Source: Dyadobacter koreensis (lineage in GTDB: Bacteria; Bacteroidota; Bacteroidia; Cytophagales; Spirosomataceae). Taken from it: a DNA stretch of 64,000 nucleotides. Positions within the stretch are counted from its first letter, which is position 1. Each line of letters opens with the position of its first letter. Where the stretch lies: the NCBI RefSeq assembly GCF_900108855.1, contig NZ_FNXY01000002.1:610967-674966 (forward strand), given 5' to 3'. Of the stretch, positions 53,282-61,973 are shown piece by piece. A model generated the notes under the pieces. That model searched no databases. It was not told the DNA's origin and saw only the letters and a list, made by a program, of their open reading frames with translations. The position numbers and the translations under genes were made by a program.

Positions 53282-54247
53282 TTAAAGGTAACTTCCTGAC
53301 GAAAGATAATCTTTTACGTATTCGCTAACACCTTCTTCAAGGGTATGAAAAGGCCTTGTAAATCCGATAGAGCGCAATTTACCCATATTTGCCTGAGTAA
53401 AATACTGATATTTGTCACGGATGTCTTCCGGTGTATCAATGAAACTGATATCCGGCGTTTTGTCCATAGCAACAAAAGTGCTCGTCACAAGATCTTTAAA
53501 CGTGCGCGCCTTTCCGCTTCCAAGGTTATAAATGCCCGAGTCTTTGCGATGGTGCATAAAAAACAGACAAACTTCGATCAGGTCCTTTACGTAAATAAAA
53601 TCACGCATCTGCTCTCCATCCTTGAAATTAGGGTTATGAGAACGGAATAATTTCATTTTGTCGGTCGCTTTGATCTGGTTAAATGCGTGGAAAATAACCG
53701 AAGCCATACGTCCCTTGTGATATTCGTTGGGGCCGTATACGTTGAAGAATTTAAGACCAGCCCAGAAGAAAGGTTTTTTCTCCTGCTGCAACGCCCATAT
53801 ATCGAAATCATTCTTTGAATCTCCGTAAGGATTTAGCGGTTTCAATTGCGGAATCAGCGATTCGTTGTCGTCATATCCCAATTCCCCTAAACCATAGGTT
53901 GCGGCAGATGAGGCATATACTAATGGAATCTGATAGGAAACGCATTTTTCCCAGATTTCTTTAGAATAATTCAGATTGAGCTCGTCAAATATATTTTTAT
54001 CAAATTCTGTTGTGTCGGTTCTCGCACCGATATGGAAAATAAATTCGACTTCCTGATTATTTTTGTCAAGCCATTCAAAAAAAGAGTTGCGTTCAACGCG
54101 TTCTTTTATCGTTTTTCCTACAAGATTTTCCGCTTTTTCAATTTTTGAAAAATCATCTACTGCAATAATGCTACTGAAGCCTTCCTGGTTTAGTCTGCTA
54201 ATCAGACCGCTACCGATAAATCCGGCTGCACCTGTTACTATAATCAT
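53282..54247 (-). CDS. hldD: ADP-L-glycero-D-manno-heptose-6-epimerase
   Basis: 321-residue SDR-type epimerase that makes ADP-L-glycero-D-manno-heptose for the LPS core. NADP motif VTGAAGFIGSGL (4-15), family blocks DDFSKIEKAENLVG, FIFHIGARTDTTEFDK, PLVYASSAATYGLGE and NPYGDSKNDFD with the catalytic Tyr-Lys pair, and KFFNVYGPNEYHKGRMASVIFHAFNQI. No other heptose gene is adjacent. A TAnnTTTG element on the minus strand (TAGTTTTG, 54386-54379) could serve as its promoter. Confidence 0.93.
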   Translation of the reverse strand: MIIVTGAAGFIGSGLISRLNQEGFSSIIAVDDFSKIEKAENLVGKTIKERVERNSFFEWLDKNNQEVEFIFHIGARTDTTEFDKNIFDELNLNYSKEIWEKCVSYQIPLVYASSAATYGLGELGYDDNESLIPQLKPLNPYGDSKNDFDIWALQQEKKPFFWAGLKFFNVYGPNEYHKGRMASVIFHAFNQIKATDKMKLFRSHNPNFKDGEQMRDFIYVKDLIEVCLFFMHHRKDSGIYNLGSGKARTFKDLVTSTFVAMDKTPDISFIDTPEDIRDKYQYFTQANMGKLRSIGFTRPFHTLEEGVSEYVKDYLSSGSYL

Positions 54248-54399
54248 ATGGAAAGATTATTTGTTTAATGAGCTCAAACTGTAAAAAGAATGCAAAACAA
54301 GAGTCATTCTTTTTATCAATCTACTCACGAATTTCGCTATTAAATTGTATTTTTTTTAGTTTACTGCTTATAATTTTACAAAACTACCGATACAAGATG

Positions 54400-54407
54400 T
54401 AATTTTG
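54400..54407 (+). promoter_or_regulatory. queD promoter -7 element
   Basis: TAATTTTG matches TAnnTTTG, 30 bases before the ATG. Confidence 0.5.
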
Positions 54408-54437
54408 TAACATTATTACACAGGGAAGAAAAAATTT

Positions 54438-54857
54438 ATGATTTACGTAACGCGAAAAGAGCATTTCAATGCAGCACACCGACTTTTTAACCCGGCGTGG
54501 TCAGATGAGAAAAATCAGGAAGTATTTGGCCCTTGTGCCAACAATAACTGGCATGGACATAATTTTGAATTGATCGTTACTGTAAAAGGAAAACCAGATC
54601 CGGATACGGGTTTTGTTATAGATCTTAAAGTTTTGGGTGATCTGGTGAAGGAGAAAGTGGTCGACAAAGTGGATCACAAAAATCTCAATCTTGACGTCGA
54701 CTTCATGCAGGGAAAAATGGCTTCCTGTGAAATTTTTGTAATGGAAATCTGGAATATTCTTGCGCCAGCCATTCAGGAAGTATCTCCGGGTTCGAGCCTG
54801 CACTATATTAAACTGGTAGAAACGCCGAAAAATTTTGTTGAATACTACGGTGAATAA
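54438..54857 (+). CDS. queD: 6-carboxy-5,6,7,8-tetrahydropterin synthase (QueD/PTPS family)
   Basis: 139 residues of the PTPS T-fold, which converts dihydroneopterin triphosphate in the queuosine or tetrahydropterin path. The zinc histidines lie in HFNAAHRL (9-16, His14) and NWHGHNF (38-44, His39 and His41). GPCANN (31-36) gives the catalytic Cys33, and GFVIDL plus VDHKNLN complete the active site. The Cys-x-x-x form near Cys33 and the FGPCANN insertion fit PTPS/QueD-like enzymes; the exact product is not certain. Confidence 0.92.
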   Translation: MIYVTRKEHFNAAHRLFNPAWSDEKNQEVFGPCANNNWHGHNFELIVTVKGKPDPDTGFVIDLKVLGDLVKEKVVDKVDHKNLNLDVDFMQGKMASCEIFVMEIWNILAPAIQEVSPGSSLHYIKLVETPKNFVEYYGE

Positions 54858-54866
54858 TTTTGCGTA

Positions 54867-54915
54867 AAGACCTGGAAAGCTTCACAGTTATGATGATTTT
54901 CAGGTCTTGTTTTTT
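54867..54915 (+). terminator. Terminator between queD and lpxB
   Basis: AAGACCTG (54867-54874) pairs with CAGGTCTT (54901-54908), followed by GTTTTTT (54909-54915). A 26-base loop can add some inner pairs. It separates queD from lpxB. Confidence 0.75.
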
Positions 54916-54936
54916 CTTCTCAATTAACTTTTAAGC

Positions 54937-56055
54937 ATGAAATATTACCTCATTGCCGGCGAACGTTCCGGAGATCTGCACGGCGCAAACCTGATGAAAG
55001 GAATTAAAGCCAATGATCCCGAAGCGAAGTTTCGTGGTTGGGGTGGGGATATGATGCAGAATGAGGGAATTGATCTGGTTACGCACTATAAGGATACGGC
55101 TTTCATGGGTTTCCTTGAAGTTGCGCTTAACATCCGAAAAATTGCAGGCTTTCTGAAAAAGTGCAAAAAAGATATTCTCGATTACAAACCGGACGTGATC
55201 ATCCTGATTGATTATCCTGGTTTTAATCTGCGAATCGCCGCTTTTGGTAAAGAAAACGGAATAAAAACCTTCTATTACATTTCTCCTAAAGTGTGGGCAT
55301 GGAACCAGAAACGTGCCTGGAAAATCAAGAAAAACGTCGATCAGATGTTTGTGATCTTTCCATTTGAAATTGATTTTTACAAAAAATTTGATTTCAACGT
55401 AGACTATGTTGGAAATCCGCTGATGGATGCAATCGATGCTTTCAAACCCGATCCTGATTTTAGAAAGAAAAATAACCTTGATGAAAACCGCCCGATAATA
55501 GCTTTGCTGCCGGGCAGCCGGCGACAGGAAATTATCAATATGCTGGATCTGATGCTGACGGTTCAGCCACATTTTTCTGATCATCAGTTCGTAATCGCAG
55601 GTGTCCAAAATCTTCCGGCTTCGCTTTATCAAAAGTACGACGCGATAGATAATGTTTCTATTGTTTATGAAGCTACCTACGACCTTCTATCAGTTTCCGA
55701 AGCCGCTTTGGTCACTTCGGGCACAGCTACCCTCGAAACGGCGCTTTTAAATATTCCGGAAGTCGTATGTTACAAAACCAGCGGATTCTCCTATGCTGTT
55801 GCCAAAAGACTGATCAAAGTTCCTTTTATTTCTCTGGTCAATCTGATCATGGAAAACGAAGTTGTCCGGGAACTGATTCAGGACGAATTGAATGAACAAG
55901 AATTGGTTGCTGAATTATCCGCTATTCTTCCAGGCGGAGCCAAGAGAGAAACTCAGCTCATGCAGTATGCCAAATTGCAGTCGCTAGTTGGCGGAGCAGG
56001 TGCTTCTCAGCGGGCAGGAGCATTGATGGTAGATTATCTTCCCAAGAAAAATTAA
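54937..56055 (+). CDS. lpxB: Lipid-A-disaccharide synthase
   Basis: 372-residue GT19 glycosyltransferase that joins UDP-2,3-diacylglucosamine and lipid X. Motifs: AGERSGDLHGANLMKGI, RGWGGDMMQNEGIDLV, MGFLEVALNIRKI, DVIILIDYPGFNLRIA, YYISPKVWAWNQKRAWKIKKNVDQM, FPFEIDFYKKF, YVGNPLMDAI, LLPGSRRQEI, ALVTSGTATLETALLNIPEVVCYKT. It is the usual peripheral inner-membrane enzyme. Confidence 0.96.
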   Translation: MKYYLIAGERSGDLHGANLMKGIKANDPEAKFRGWGGDMMQNEGIDLVTHYKDTAFMGFLEVALNIRKIAGFLKKCKKDILDYKPDVIILIDYPGFNLRIAAFGKENGIKTFYYISPKVWAWNQKRAWKIKKNVDQMFVIFPFEIDFYKKFDFNVDYVGNPLMDAIDAFKPDPDFRKKNNLDENRPIIALLPGSRRQEIINMLDLMLTVQPHFSDHQFVIAGVQNLPASLYQKYDAIDNVSIVYEATYDLLSVSEAALVTSGTATLETALLNIPEVVCYKTSGFSYAVAKRLIKVPFISLVNLIMENEVVRELIQDELNEQELVAELSAILPGGAKRETQLMQYAKLQSLVGGAGASQRAGALMVDYLPKKN

Positions 56056-56135
56056 TATAGTTTGAAGCCTGGTTTGTCGATATATTTCTACAAACAACCT
56101 GAATTACAACTATCTGTTGTTCAGGTAAAGAAAAC

Positions 56136-56143
56136 TATATTTG
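56136..56143 (+). promoter_or_regulatory. Candidate promoter -7 element of the response-regulator gene
   Basis: TATATTTG matches TAnnTTTG, 76 bases before the ATG. Upstream of it (56096-56126) ACCTGA/TCAGGT and ACAAC/GTTGT can form an interrupted hairpin, perhaps the lpxB terminator. Confidence 0.45.
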
Positions 56144-56219
56144 CGCGATGCCATAACTTGAATTCTTTTATGCTGTCCGGCGCGCAGCGAAAACCGACCC
56201 CTCCTTAAATAAGAAAGTT

Positions 56220-56855
56220 ATGCGACGAATACTTCTAATGGACAACGATTCGGATATGTATTCGAATTTGAAAAAGCTTTTTGAAGAACACCAAGACGCA
56301 GCAGTAGTCATTGATAATATCGAAAATGCTGCCGAGGGATTAAAAAAAGTTACTAACGTTTCCTACAGCATTATCGTTATAAATCTCGCTGTTCCAAATA
56401 CCGATATGTTGGGATTAATCAGGAGATTAAGGGTTTATAGCCAAACTCTTCCTATTCTTGCTTATTCTCAAATTTTGGAATATACACTTATTAAAAGATA
56501 TCTGACCAGCGGCTTGAATGGCTATTGTTTTATTAAACAAGATGATCCCGATGAAATTATAAGGGCTTGTCAAACGGTCGTTTCCGGGAAATGGTATATC
56601 AGTCTGGAAATGATTGAGTTGATCGTGGAAGACGCATTGTATAATAAAAAAGCAGATCGTTTTGAAAGTCTCAGCGAAAGGGAGTTCGAAATTTTTTCAC
56701 ACCTGGTAAAAGATGAATCTCCTGCCGCAATCGCTGAAATTTTATCCCTTCATATTTCGGCAATCGCTTTGTATAAGTCCAGAATCATGGATAAACTGAT
56801 GATATCCAGTCTTGTTGAAATGAAAAATCTAATGAAAACGCCATTGCTGGTTTAA
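56220..56855 (+). CDS. LuxR/NarL-type response regulator with altered phosphorylation site
   Basis: 211 residues. Receiver domain: the acidic pair is present (D8, D10 in LLMDNDSD), and the conserved lysine is K106 (GYCFIKQDD). The phosphoacceptor strand reads IIVINLAVPNTD, with Asn55 where Asp is expected, so normal phosphorylation is unlikely. The C-terminal helix-turn-helix is LuxR-type (ESLSEREFEIFSHLVKDESPAAIAEILSLHISAIALYKSRIMDKL). It ends one base before the stop of the convergent regulator gene. The start codon and the long leader suggest its own promoter. Confidence 0.85.
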   Translation: MRRILLMDNDSDMYSNLKKLFEEHQDAAVVIDNIENAAEGLKKVTNVSYSIIVINLAVPNTDMLGLIRRLRVYSQTLPILAYSQILEYTLIKRYLTSGLNGYCFIKQDDPDEIIRACQTVVSGKWYISLEMIELIVEDALYNKKADRFESLSEREFEIFSHLVKDESPAAIAEILSLHISAIALYKSRIMDKLMISSLVEMKNLMKTPLLV

Positions 56856-56856
56856 T

Positions 56857-57921
56857 CTAATTTCGCATACGGACAAGTTTTTCATAGTCGAGAACCGTTA
56901 TCAGGCTGCCCTTCATATCTACCAGCTTTTCATCTTTAAAATCAGATAAAGTTCTGATTACCGTTTCTGTTGCCGTGCCGACCATAGAGGCAATATCTTC
57001 CCGCGTAATCGCCATGGAAAATGGTTTGGACTTATCTTCCTGATAACGCTGAACGAGCATAACCAGTGCTTGCGCAACACGTTTTCTCACCGAGTTATAT
57101 GCCAGTTGCAAGAGTCTGTCTTCCCGGTCTTTTATCTCGTTGGAAAGCATCTTAATGAATTTAGTTGCCACTTCCCGATTGCCTTGAAGCAGATTGAAAA
57201 AGTCGTCTTTCGGGATCATGGCTACTTCTGATTTTTCCAGAGAAATGGTCGTTTCCTGATAAGATTCTCCCTGCAAAAGATCAAGATAACCAAAGAAGTC
57301 TCCTTCCTTATATAAATCAGTAATGTATTCCTTGCCGTTGTCGTTCGATTTGTAAGCTTTTACTTTTCCTTTTTGAAGAAAAAATACATTCGACGGAAAA
57401 CTACCCTCGGTGTAAATGGTTTCCTTCTTTTTTAAAACTTTAGTTTTTTTATCATCCGCCAGTTTCGTGATCAGATCAAAAGATTTTGCCTCATGAATAA
57501 ACTCGTCCAGTCCTTCCGCAGTCCGTGTAAATTGCCCTTTTAATCTTTCACTTTTCTTCAACCTGATTTCAACAGCATTTAATAACTCGACATCATCATA
57601 TGGTTTGGTCAGATAATCGTCTGCTCCCATGGTCATACCTTTCCGATAATCATTTTTTTCAGCCTTTGCCGTTAGGAATACAAATGGAATATTGGCAGTG
57701 AGGTCATCCTTTCCGAGCATATGCAATACGCCATACCCATCCAGTTCCGGCATCATGATATCACAAATGATCAGATCCGGTTTTTCGTGATGCGCAATAT
57801 GAACACCTTCTTTTCCATTTTGCGCTGTCAAAACGTGATAATTGGCCAATTCAAGAATTTCAGCCGTGTTTTCACGCATCTCAGGATTGTCTTCTATCAA
57901 AAGAATTCTCTTCGTTTCCAT
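56857..57921 (-). CDS. Receiver-cNMP-binding-Crp/Fnr fusion transcription regulator
   Basis: 354 residues in three parts. A complete receiver domain (1-125) has E10/D11, phosphoacceptor D54 (IICDIMMPELDG), T84 and K106 (DYLTKPYDD). A cyclic-nucleotide-binding-like beta-roll (~150-265) contains KVLKKKETIYTEG, VFFLQKGKVKAYKS, EGDFFGYLDLLQGE. A Crp-type helix-turn-helix (304-333, ITREDIASMVGTATETVIRTLSDF) has E319 and R323 at the base-contacting positions of CRP/FNR. No FNR-type Fe-S cysteine cluster was seen, so sensing probably runs through phosphorylation. The PAS kinase gene is directly upstream, 15 bases away, forming a two-component pair. Confidence 0.92.
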   Translation of the reverse strand: METKRILLIEDNPEMRENTAEILELANYHVLTAQNGKEGVHIAHHEKPDLIICDIMMPELDGYGVLHMLGKDDLTANIPFVFLTAKAEKNDYRKGMTMGADDYLTKPYDDVELLNAVEIRLKKSERLKGQFTRTAEGLDEFIHEAKSFDLITKLADDKKTKVLKKKETIYTEGSFPSNVFFLQKGKVKAYKSNDNGKEYITDLYKEGDFFGYLDLLQGESYQETTISLEKSEVAMIPKDDFFNLLQGNREVATKFIKMLSNEIKDREDRLLQLAYNSVRKRVAQALVMLVQRYQEDKSKPFSMAITREDIASMVGTATETVIRTLSDFKDEKLVDMKGSLITVLDYEKLVRMRN

Positions 57922-57936
57922 TTTTTGTCGAGGTAA

Positions 57937-59193
57937 TTAATTTGTGGGTAGGTGATCAGGGAGTTTTATTGTAAAAGTGGTACCTTTTCCCATGGTACTG
58001 ATAAATGAAACTTCGCCTCCCATCAGGTCAACATAATTTTGGACAATGTTAAGTCCCAGGCCTGTTCCTTGCGCGTTACCCGCATTTTGTGCGCGGAAAA
58101 AACGGTCAAAAATATGAATCTGATCGCTTTCAGGAATTCCTATTCCCTGATCGATGATTTCTATAAATATGATTTTTCCGTCAGCTTTAACGTTCAGTCT
58201 GATTAGTTTATAAGGATCTGAATATTTTATTGCGTTAGAAAGAAGGTTAAAAATAACATTACGAAGCAATTGTTTATCAACCCAAACCTCAGAATTGCCT
58301 TCGTGCGTAAACAAGATCTGCTGTCCTTCCTTGCACAAACCTTTAATTTCTTCCGTTAATCCCTGGCAAAAATCGGGCAACATGGTAAAAACAGGAACAC
58401 TATGAATACGTCCTTCTTCAAGCTTTCCGATTGACATAAAATCATTTAGTATCTCCGTCAGGTTCGTTACTGCCGACTTGATACGCGAGACATGTTTTTG
58501 TCTTTTGTCTTCCTCTTCCGATTTTGCATACCGGCCAATCAGGGCAGCGGATGACAAGATCGTTGCAAGGGGCGTCCGGAATTCATGCGAAGCGATCGTA
58601 ACAAACTGGCTTTTCATGTTATTTAATTCCCTTTCCTTTTTCAACGCGCGCATCACTTCCTCCTGTGATTGTTCGATTTTACGTATCGCTTTTGCCAATT
58701 CCTCCGTTCTTTGATTTACGCGTTCTTCCAATTCGGAGTTCAGTTTCTGAATTTCCTTATTGGCTTCCTGGATGATATTTTCTTGTTTTTTTCTCTCAGT
58801 GATATCAATGACAAAACTTACAACAAATTGTCCTTCACTGGTTTTGAAAGGGCTCAGACTCACTTCCACCGGAAACTCGCTTCCATCTTTCCGCCTCGCA
58901 AACAATTCCAGTGAACTTCCCATTCCGCGGGCGTGAGGAGATTCGAGATAGGCGTTGCGGTGGCTCACATGTTTTTTAGTTAACCTTCTCGGGATCAGTG
59001 ATTCAATGTTTTCATTAACCAATTCTCCTTCCTCAAATCCAAATAGTTCCAGTGCTTTTGGATTCAACATCACAATCACACCTTCTTTATTTACAACAAC
59101 AATTCCTTCGGTAGCATGTTTAAATAGGGCGTCTAGCATCTCAATGTGCCGTGTCATGGCGTCGGTCTGTTTTTCAATATACGTACTAAACAT
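57937..59193 (-). CDS. PAS-domain sensor histidine kinase
   Basis: 418 residues without membrane segments, so a cytoplasmic sensor. PAS domain (about 20-135): ATEGIVVVNKEGVIVMLNPKALELFGFEEGELV, and the PAC motif RRKDGSEFPVEVSLSPF. A coiled coil follows (135-195). The H-box FVTIASHEFRTPLATIL has His203; the ATPase domain shows NLLSNAIKYSD, IIDQGIGIP, FDRFFRAQNA and GTGLGLNIVQ. It probably phosphorylates the fusion regulator encoded next. The stimulus is unknown, but neighbours (hemN, cbb3 genes) suggest oxygen or redox state. Start may be a few codons later. Confidence 0.93.
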   Translation of the reverse strand: MFSTYIEKQTDAMTRHIEMLDALFKHATEGIVVVNKEGVIVMLNPKALELFGFEEGELVNENIESLIPRRLTKKHVSHRNAYLESPHARGMGSSLELFARRKDGSEFPVEVSLSPFKTSEGQFVVSFVIDITERKKQENIIQEANKEIQKLNSELEERVNQRTEELAKAIRKIEQSQEEVMRALKKERELNNMKSQFVTIASHEFRTPLATILSSAALIGRYAKSEEEDKRQKHVSRIKSAVTNLTEILNDFMSIGKLEEGRIHSVPVFTMLPDFCQGLTEEIKGLCKEGQQILFTHEGNSEVWVDKQLLRNVIFNLLSNAIKYSDPYKLIRLNVKADGKIIFIEIIDQGIGIPESDQIHIFDRFFRAQNAGNAQGTGLGLNIVQNYVDLMGGEVSFISTMGKGTTFTIKLPDHLPTN

Positions 59194-59312
59194 ACCAAGT
59201 TACAGGAGATAGTTGGATGGAACAAGCTAAACGGAAAACCTAATGCGTAAACGAAAAAATTGGTGAACAACAGAATGTGTAAATGAAGTATATATTTACC
59301 GTCACTTTAATA

Positions 59313-60677
59313 TCATACGGTCTGGCTGAATTGAGTTGTTGCCGGTAATTCTTCTCCCAATTTTGCGTCAAATGCCATACAGACGTTTCTTACAAAAGCT
59401 TTACCCTTCTCAGTAACCCGCAGATGGAATGGCTCAATTTCTACCAAATCATCAAATTGCATCTCGGATAGCCGATCGATTGCTTTGTATAAATCAACAC
59501 AAACTTCCTCCTCTTTTTTCCAGGTCGTTTCAAACTGCGTCATGATCCTGAGAATGTGTTTTCTTAAAATCAGGTCGTTTTTTGTTAAGTTATGGCCTTT
59601 GAAAACCGGAAGACTGCCTGCTTTAATTTTTTCGTAATATGCCTCAATTGTTTTTTCGTTCTGAACATAACCGGTCCAGCTGTCGCTGATAGAGGAAGCA
59701 CCCAGACCAATCAAAAGCTGTGTGTGGGTATCTGTGTAACCCATGAAATTTCGGTGTAAACGGCCTTCCTGCTGCGCTTTATATAATTCGTCAGTTTCGA
59801 GTGAGAAATGATCCATACCGATATCGTAATAACCGGAAAGTTCCAGTGCGTTTCGGCCAGTTTCGTAAATCGCCATTTTTTTGTCGGCATCAGGCAAATC
59901 CTTTTCGGAATATTTTCGCTGACCTGGTTTTATCCATGGAATATGTGCATAACTGTAAAATGCAATTCTGTCGGGGCGGAGTTGAACAACGCGCATGATC
60001 GTCTCCATCATCGTGCAAACCTTCTGAAAAGGCAAGCCATAAACGATGTCATAATTGACCGAGGTATAACCAATTTCTCTTGCTTTTTTAGTAAGACGAC
60101 TGATCTGATCGTAGGTTTGGTGACGGTTGATTACTGCCAGAACCAGCGGGTTAAAATCCTGAACTCCGATACTGATCCTGCGAAAGCCTACATTATATAA
60201 AGCTTGCAAATGTTCATCAGTGGTATTTCCCGGATGGGCTTCAAAACTAAATTGGGCTTTCGTGTGGACATTGGAATTTTTCAACAATCCCTGGATAAGA
60301 TTTGTCAGGTTTTCCGGGCTGAAAAAAGTAGGTGTTCCTCCACCTAAATGTATTTCTCTGATCACGGGCCTGGTTTCACCGAATATGGAGAAATACAATT
60401 CCCATTCTTTCAAAACTGCATTGATGTATATTTCTTCAACTTTATGATTTATAGTAATACGCGTGTTGCAGCCACAATAGGTACACAAACTCTCGCAAAA
60501 TGGTAAATGTATGTAGAGACTGATTCCTTCTTTGTTGTTAGAAATTGAAAAAGCATTGCTTGCCAGCTCCTTCCATTTCTGCTCTGTTGGAGGTGTTTTA
60601 TCCCAATAAGGAACGGTGGGGTAACTGGTATATCTTGGCCCGGGAGTGTTGTATTTAAATAGCAGATCCTTGTCCAT
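59313..60677 (-). CDS. hemN: Oxygen-independent coproporphyrinogen III oxidase
   Basis: 454-residue radical-SAM enzyme that makes protoporphyrinogen IX without O2. The Fe-S cluster motif CESLCTYCGC (61-70) supplies C61, C65 and C68. Further blocks: REIHLGGGTPTFF, SFEAHPGNTTDEHLQAL, RISIGVQDFNPLVLAVINRHQT, VNYDIVYGLPFQ and RPDRIAFYSYAHIPWIKPGQRKY, all HemN-specific. A C-terminal HemN domain is complete. Its promoter has a TAnnTTTG element with an ATGAC-N4-GTCAT palindrome, fitting low-oxygen induction. Confidence 0.96.
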   Translation of the reverse strand: MDKDLLFKYNTPGPRYTSYPTVPYWDKTPPTEQKWKELASNAFSISNNKEGISLYIHLPFCESLCTYCGCNTRITINHKVEEIYINAVLKEWELYFSIFGETRPVIREIHLGGGTPTFFSPENLTNLIQGLLKNSNVHTKAQFSFEAHPGNTTDEHLQALYNVGFRRISIGVQDFNPLVLAVINRHQTYDQISRLTKKAREIGYTSVNYDIVYGLPFQKVCTMMETIMRVVQLRPDRIAFYSYAHIPWIKPGQRKYSEKDLPDADKKMAIYETGRNALELSGYYDIGMDHFSLETDELYKAQQEGRLHRNFMGYTDTHTQLLIGLGASSISDSWTGYVQNEKTIEAYYEKIKAGSLPVFKGHNLTKNDLILRKHILRIMTQFETTWKKEEEVCVDLYKAIDRLSEMQFDDLVEIEPFHLRVTEKGKAFVRNVCMAFDAKLGEELPATTQFSQTV

Positions 60678-60709
60678 GGGAGTCGTGTTATGAATTAATT
60701 TCTATACGT

Positions 60710-60717
60710 CAAAACTA
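60710..60717 (-). promoter_or_regulatory. hemN promoter -7 element
   Basis: On the minus strand TAGTTTTG, a match to TAnnTTTG, 33 bases before the hemN ATG. The palindrome at 60737-60756 is centred 36.5 bases upstream of its final G. Confidence 0.6.
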
Positions 60718-60736
60718 GTCAGGTGGCCGAGGTAAA

Positions 60737-60756
60737 AACATGACAGAGGTCATGTT
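60737..60756. promoter_or_regulatory. FNR-like palindrome at the hemN promoter
   Basis: AACATGAC (60737-60744), spacer AGAG, GTCATGTT (60749-60756), perfect 8-bp arms with N4 spacing. The same ATGAC-N4-GTCAT core lies at the sufB promoter. Position corresponds to about -42, typical of class II Crp/Fnr activation. It lies in the region between hemN and the SafE-type gene, both minus-strand, so it serves hemN. Confidence 0.65.
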
Positions 60757-60806
60757 AAAAACTTATTTTGACGAGGTATTGAAGGAGATTAAAAAATTGA
60801 AATTGC

Positions 60807-61514
60807 TTATTCACCATGGCAAATGGTAATTGTCTGAACGTTAGCTTGTGCAGAACTTGGAGATTGGATCATCAATCCTCTGGCAACGAGTAAAATACCG
60901 GCAGTCGCAATCAGCACCGGGGTAAGTTTTCTCATTTTTGTTCGAAGCGAGGCTGTAAACCATTGTTTAAAAAATCCGACTGCCATCATAGCTGGTAAGG
61001 TTCCGGCTCCGAACAATAGCATAAACAAACTTCCGTTAAGCGGTCCGCCGGTTGCGACCGAGCTGATCAATGCGAGATAAACCAGACCGCACGGTAATAA
61101 CCCATTTAAAATTCCCAGAAAGAGCCAACCGGGTAAAGACTTGCTCCGAAGCATTTCAGCCATACTGGTTTTAATCTGATGAATGAATTTCTGCCAGAAC
61201 CGGGGCGTTCGGAATCGACGGTCGAGATAGGCTGGCCAGAAAACATAACCCAACATTAAGAGGCCGGAAAAAACAGATAAGTAACGGAGATAGCCGATCC
61301 AGACCAGCGAGGACCCGATCGAACCCAGAATCAATCCGAGAAATCCATAGGTAGAAACTCGCCCGAAATTATACGTCATCAAGCCCGACAACCGGACAAA
61401 TTTATTGCCTTTTTGAATGGGGAGTGCCAGCGCAATGGGTCCACACATACCAATACAGTGAAAACTGCTCATCAGCCCCATTGAAAATGCCAGATATGGA
61501 AGTGCACCTAACAT
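60807..61514 (-). CDS. Sulfite exporter TauE/SafE-family membrane protein of the cbb3 cluster
   Basis: 235 residues, about six membrane segments. The motif HCIGMCGPIALALP near the N-terminus and GILNGLLPCGLVYLAL in the second half are the paired Cys-containing repeats of the DsbD_2/SafE-like transmembrane family found in cytochrome oxidase clusters. It probably moves copper or heme-related reducing power for cbb3 oxidase assembly, but this is family-level inference. It is 6 bases after fixH. Confidence 0.88.
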   Translation of the reverse strand: MLGALPYLAFSMGLMSSFHCIGMCGPIALALPIQKGNKFVRLSGLMTYNFGRVSTYGFLGLILGSIGSSLVWIGYLRYLSVFSGLLMLGYVFWPAYLDRRFRTPRFWQKFIHQIKTSMAEMLRSKSLPGWLFLGILNGLLPCGLVYLALISSVATGGPLNGSLFMLLFGAGTLPAMMAVGFFKQWFTASLRTKMRKLTPVLIATAGILLVARGLMIQSPSSAQANVQTITICHGE

Positions 61515-61520
61515 ACTCCT

Positions 61521-61973
61521 TTATTGTGGATTTTTATTAATCACGATCAAGTCTTCGTTCCAATAGGTATCTTCTCCGTTTTTCCAGTCGATCTGCAAAT
61601 AGTATCGGCCGTCAGGGATTTCTGATGAAGCGATAAATTGTATATTATTTTTGGTACTAACCTGAAAATGTAAATCTTTTGAATCGTCGGATGGGCAATA
61701 AAGATTTACTTTGCCGCTGAGGTTTTTTTCTGAAAAGGATTTTGGATAGTGAATCAGTATACCCTTTTCATCTACTTCCCATTTAAGCGGATCTTCTAAT
61801 GCTTTCGCACGTTCAGATTTATTTATTTTATCCTGAAACTGCAATTCTTCAGCATAGTAATTGTCTGTCACCAGATCAATTTTCTGACTGGCACTCATGC
61901 CAACCAGTACCAGTATCATGGCAACGAATCCTGAATATAGAATCGCAATGCCTGCACCCCAATTTAATTTCAT
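61521..61973 (-). CDS. fixH: FixH family cbb3 oxidase assembly protein
   Basis: 150 residues, one N-terminal membrane anchor (WGAGIAILYSGFVAMILVLVGMSA), then the FixH domain with KIDLVTDNYYAEELQFQDKINKSERAKAL and a beta-rich end GRYYLQIDWKNGEDTYWNEDLIVI. It is needed for maturation of cytochrome cbb3 oxidase in related systems. It lies between ccoG and the SafE-type gene. A 136-base gap to ccoG holds no gene. Confidence 0.92.
   Translation of the reverse strand: MKLNWGAGIAILYSGFVAMILVLVGMSASQKIDLVTDNYYAEELQFQDKINKSERAKALEDPLKWEVDEKGILIHYPKSFSEKNLSGKVNLYCPSDDSKDLHFQVSTKNNIQFIASSEIPDGRYYLQIDWKNGEDTYWNEDLIVINKNPQ

Noticed and set aside
54931..55632. 233-codon open frame on the minus strand
   Set aside because: It lies entirely antisense to lpxB, whose product has clear family motifs; the antisense translation shows no recognisable domain.
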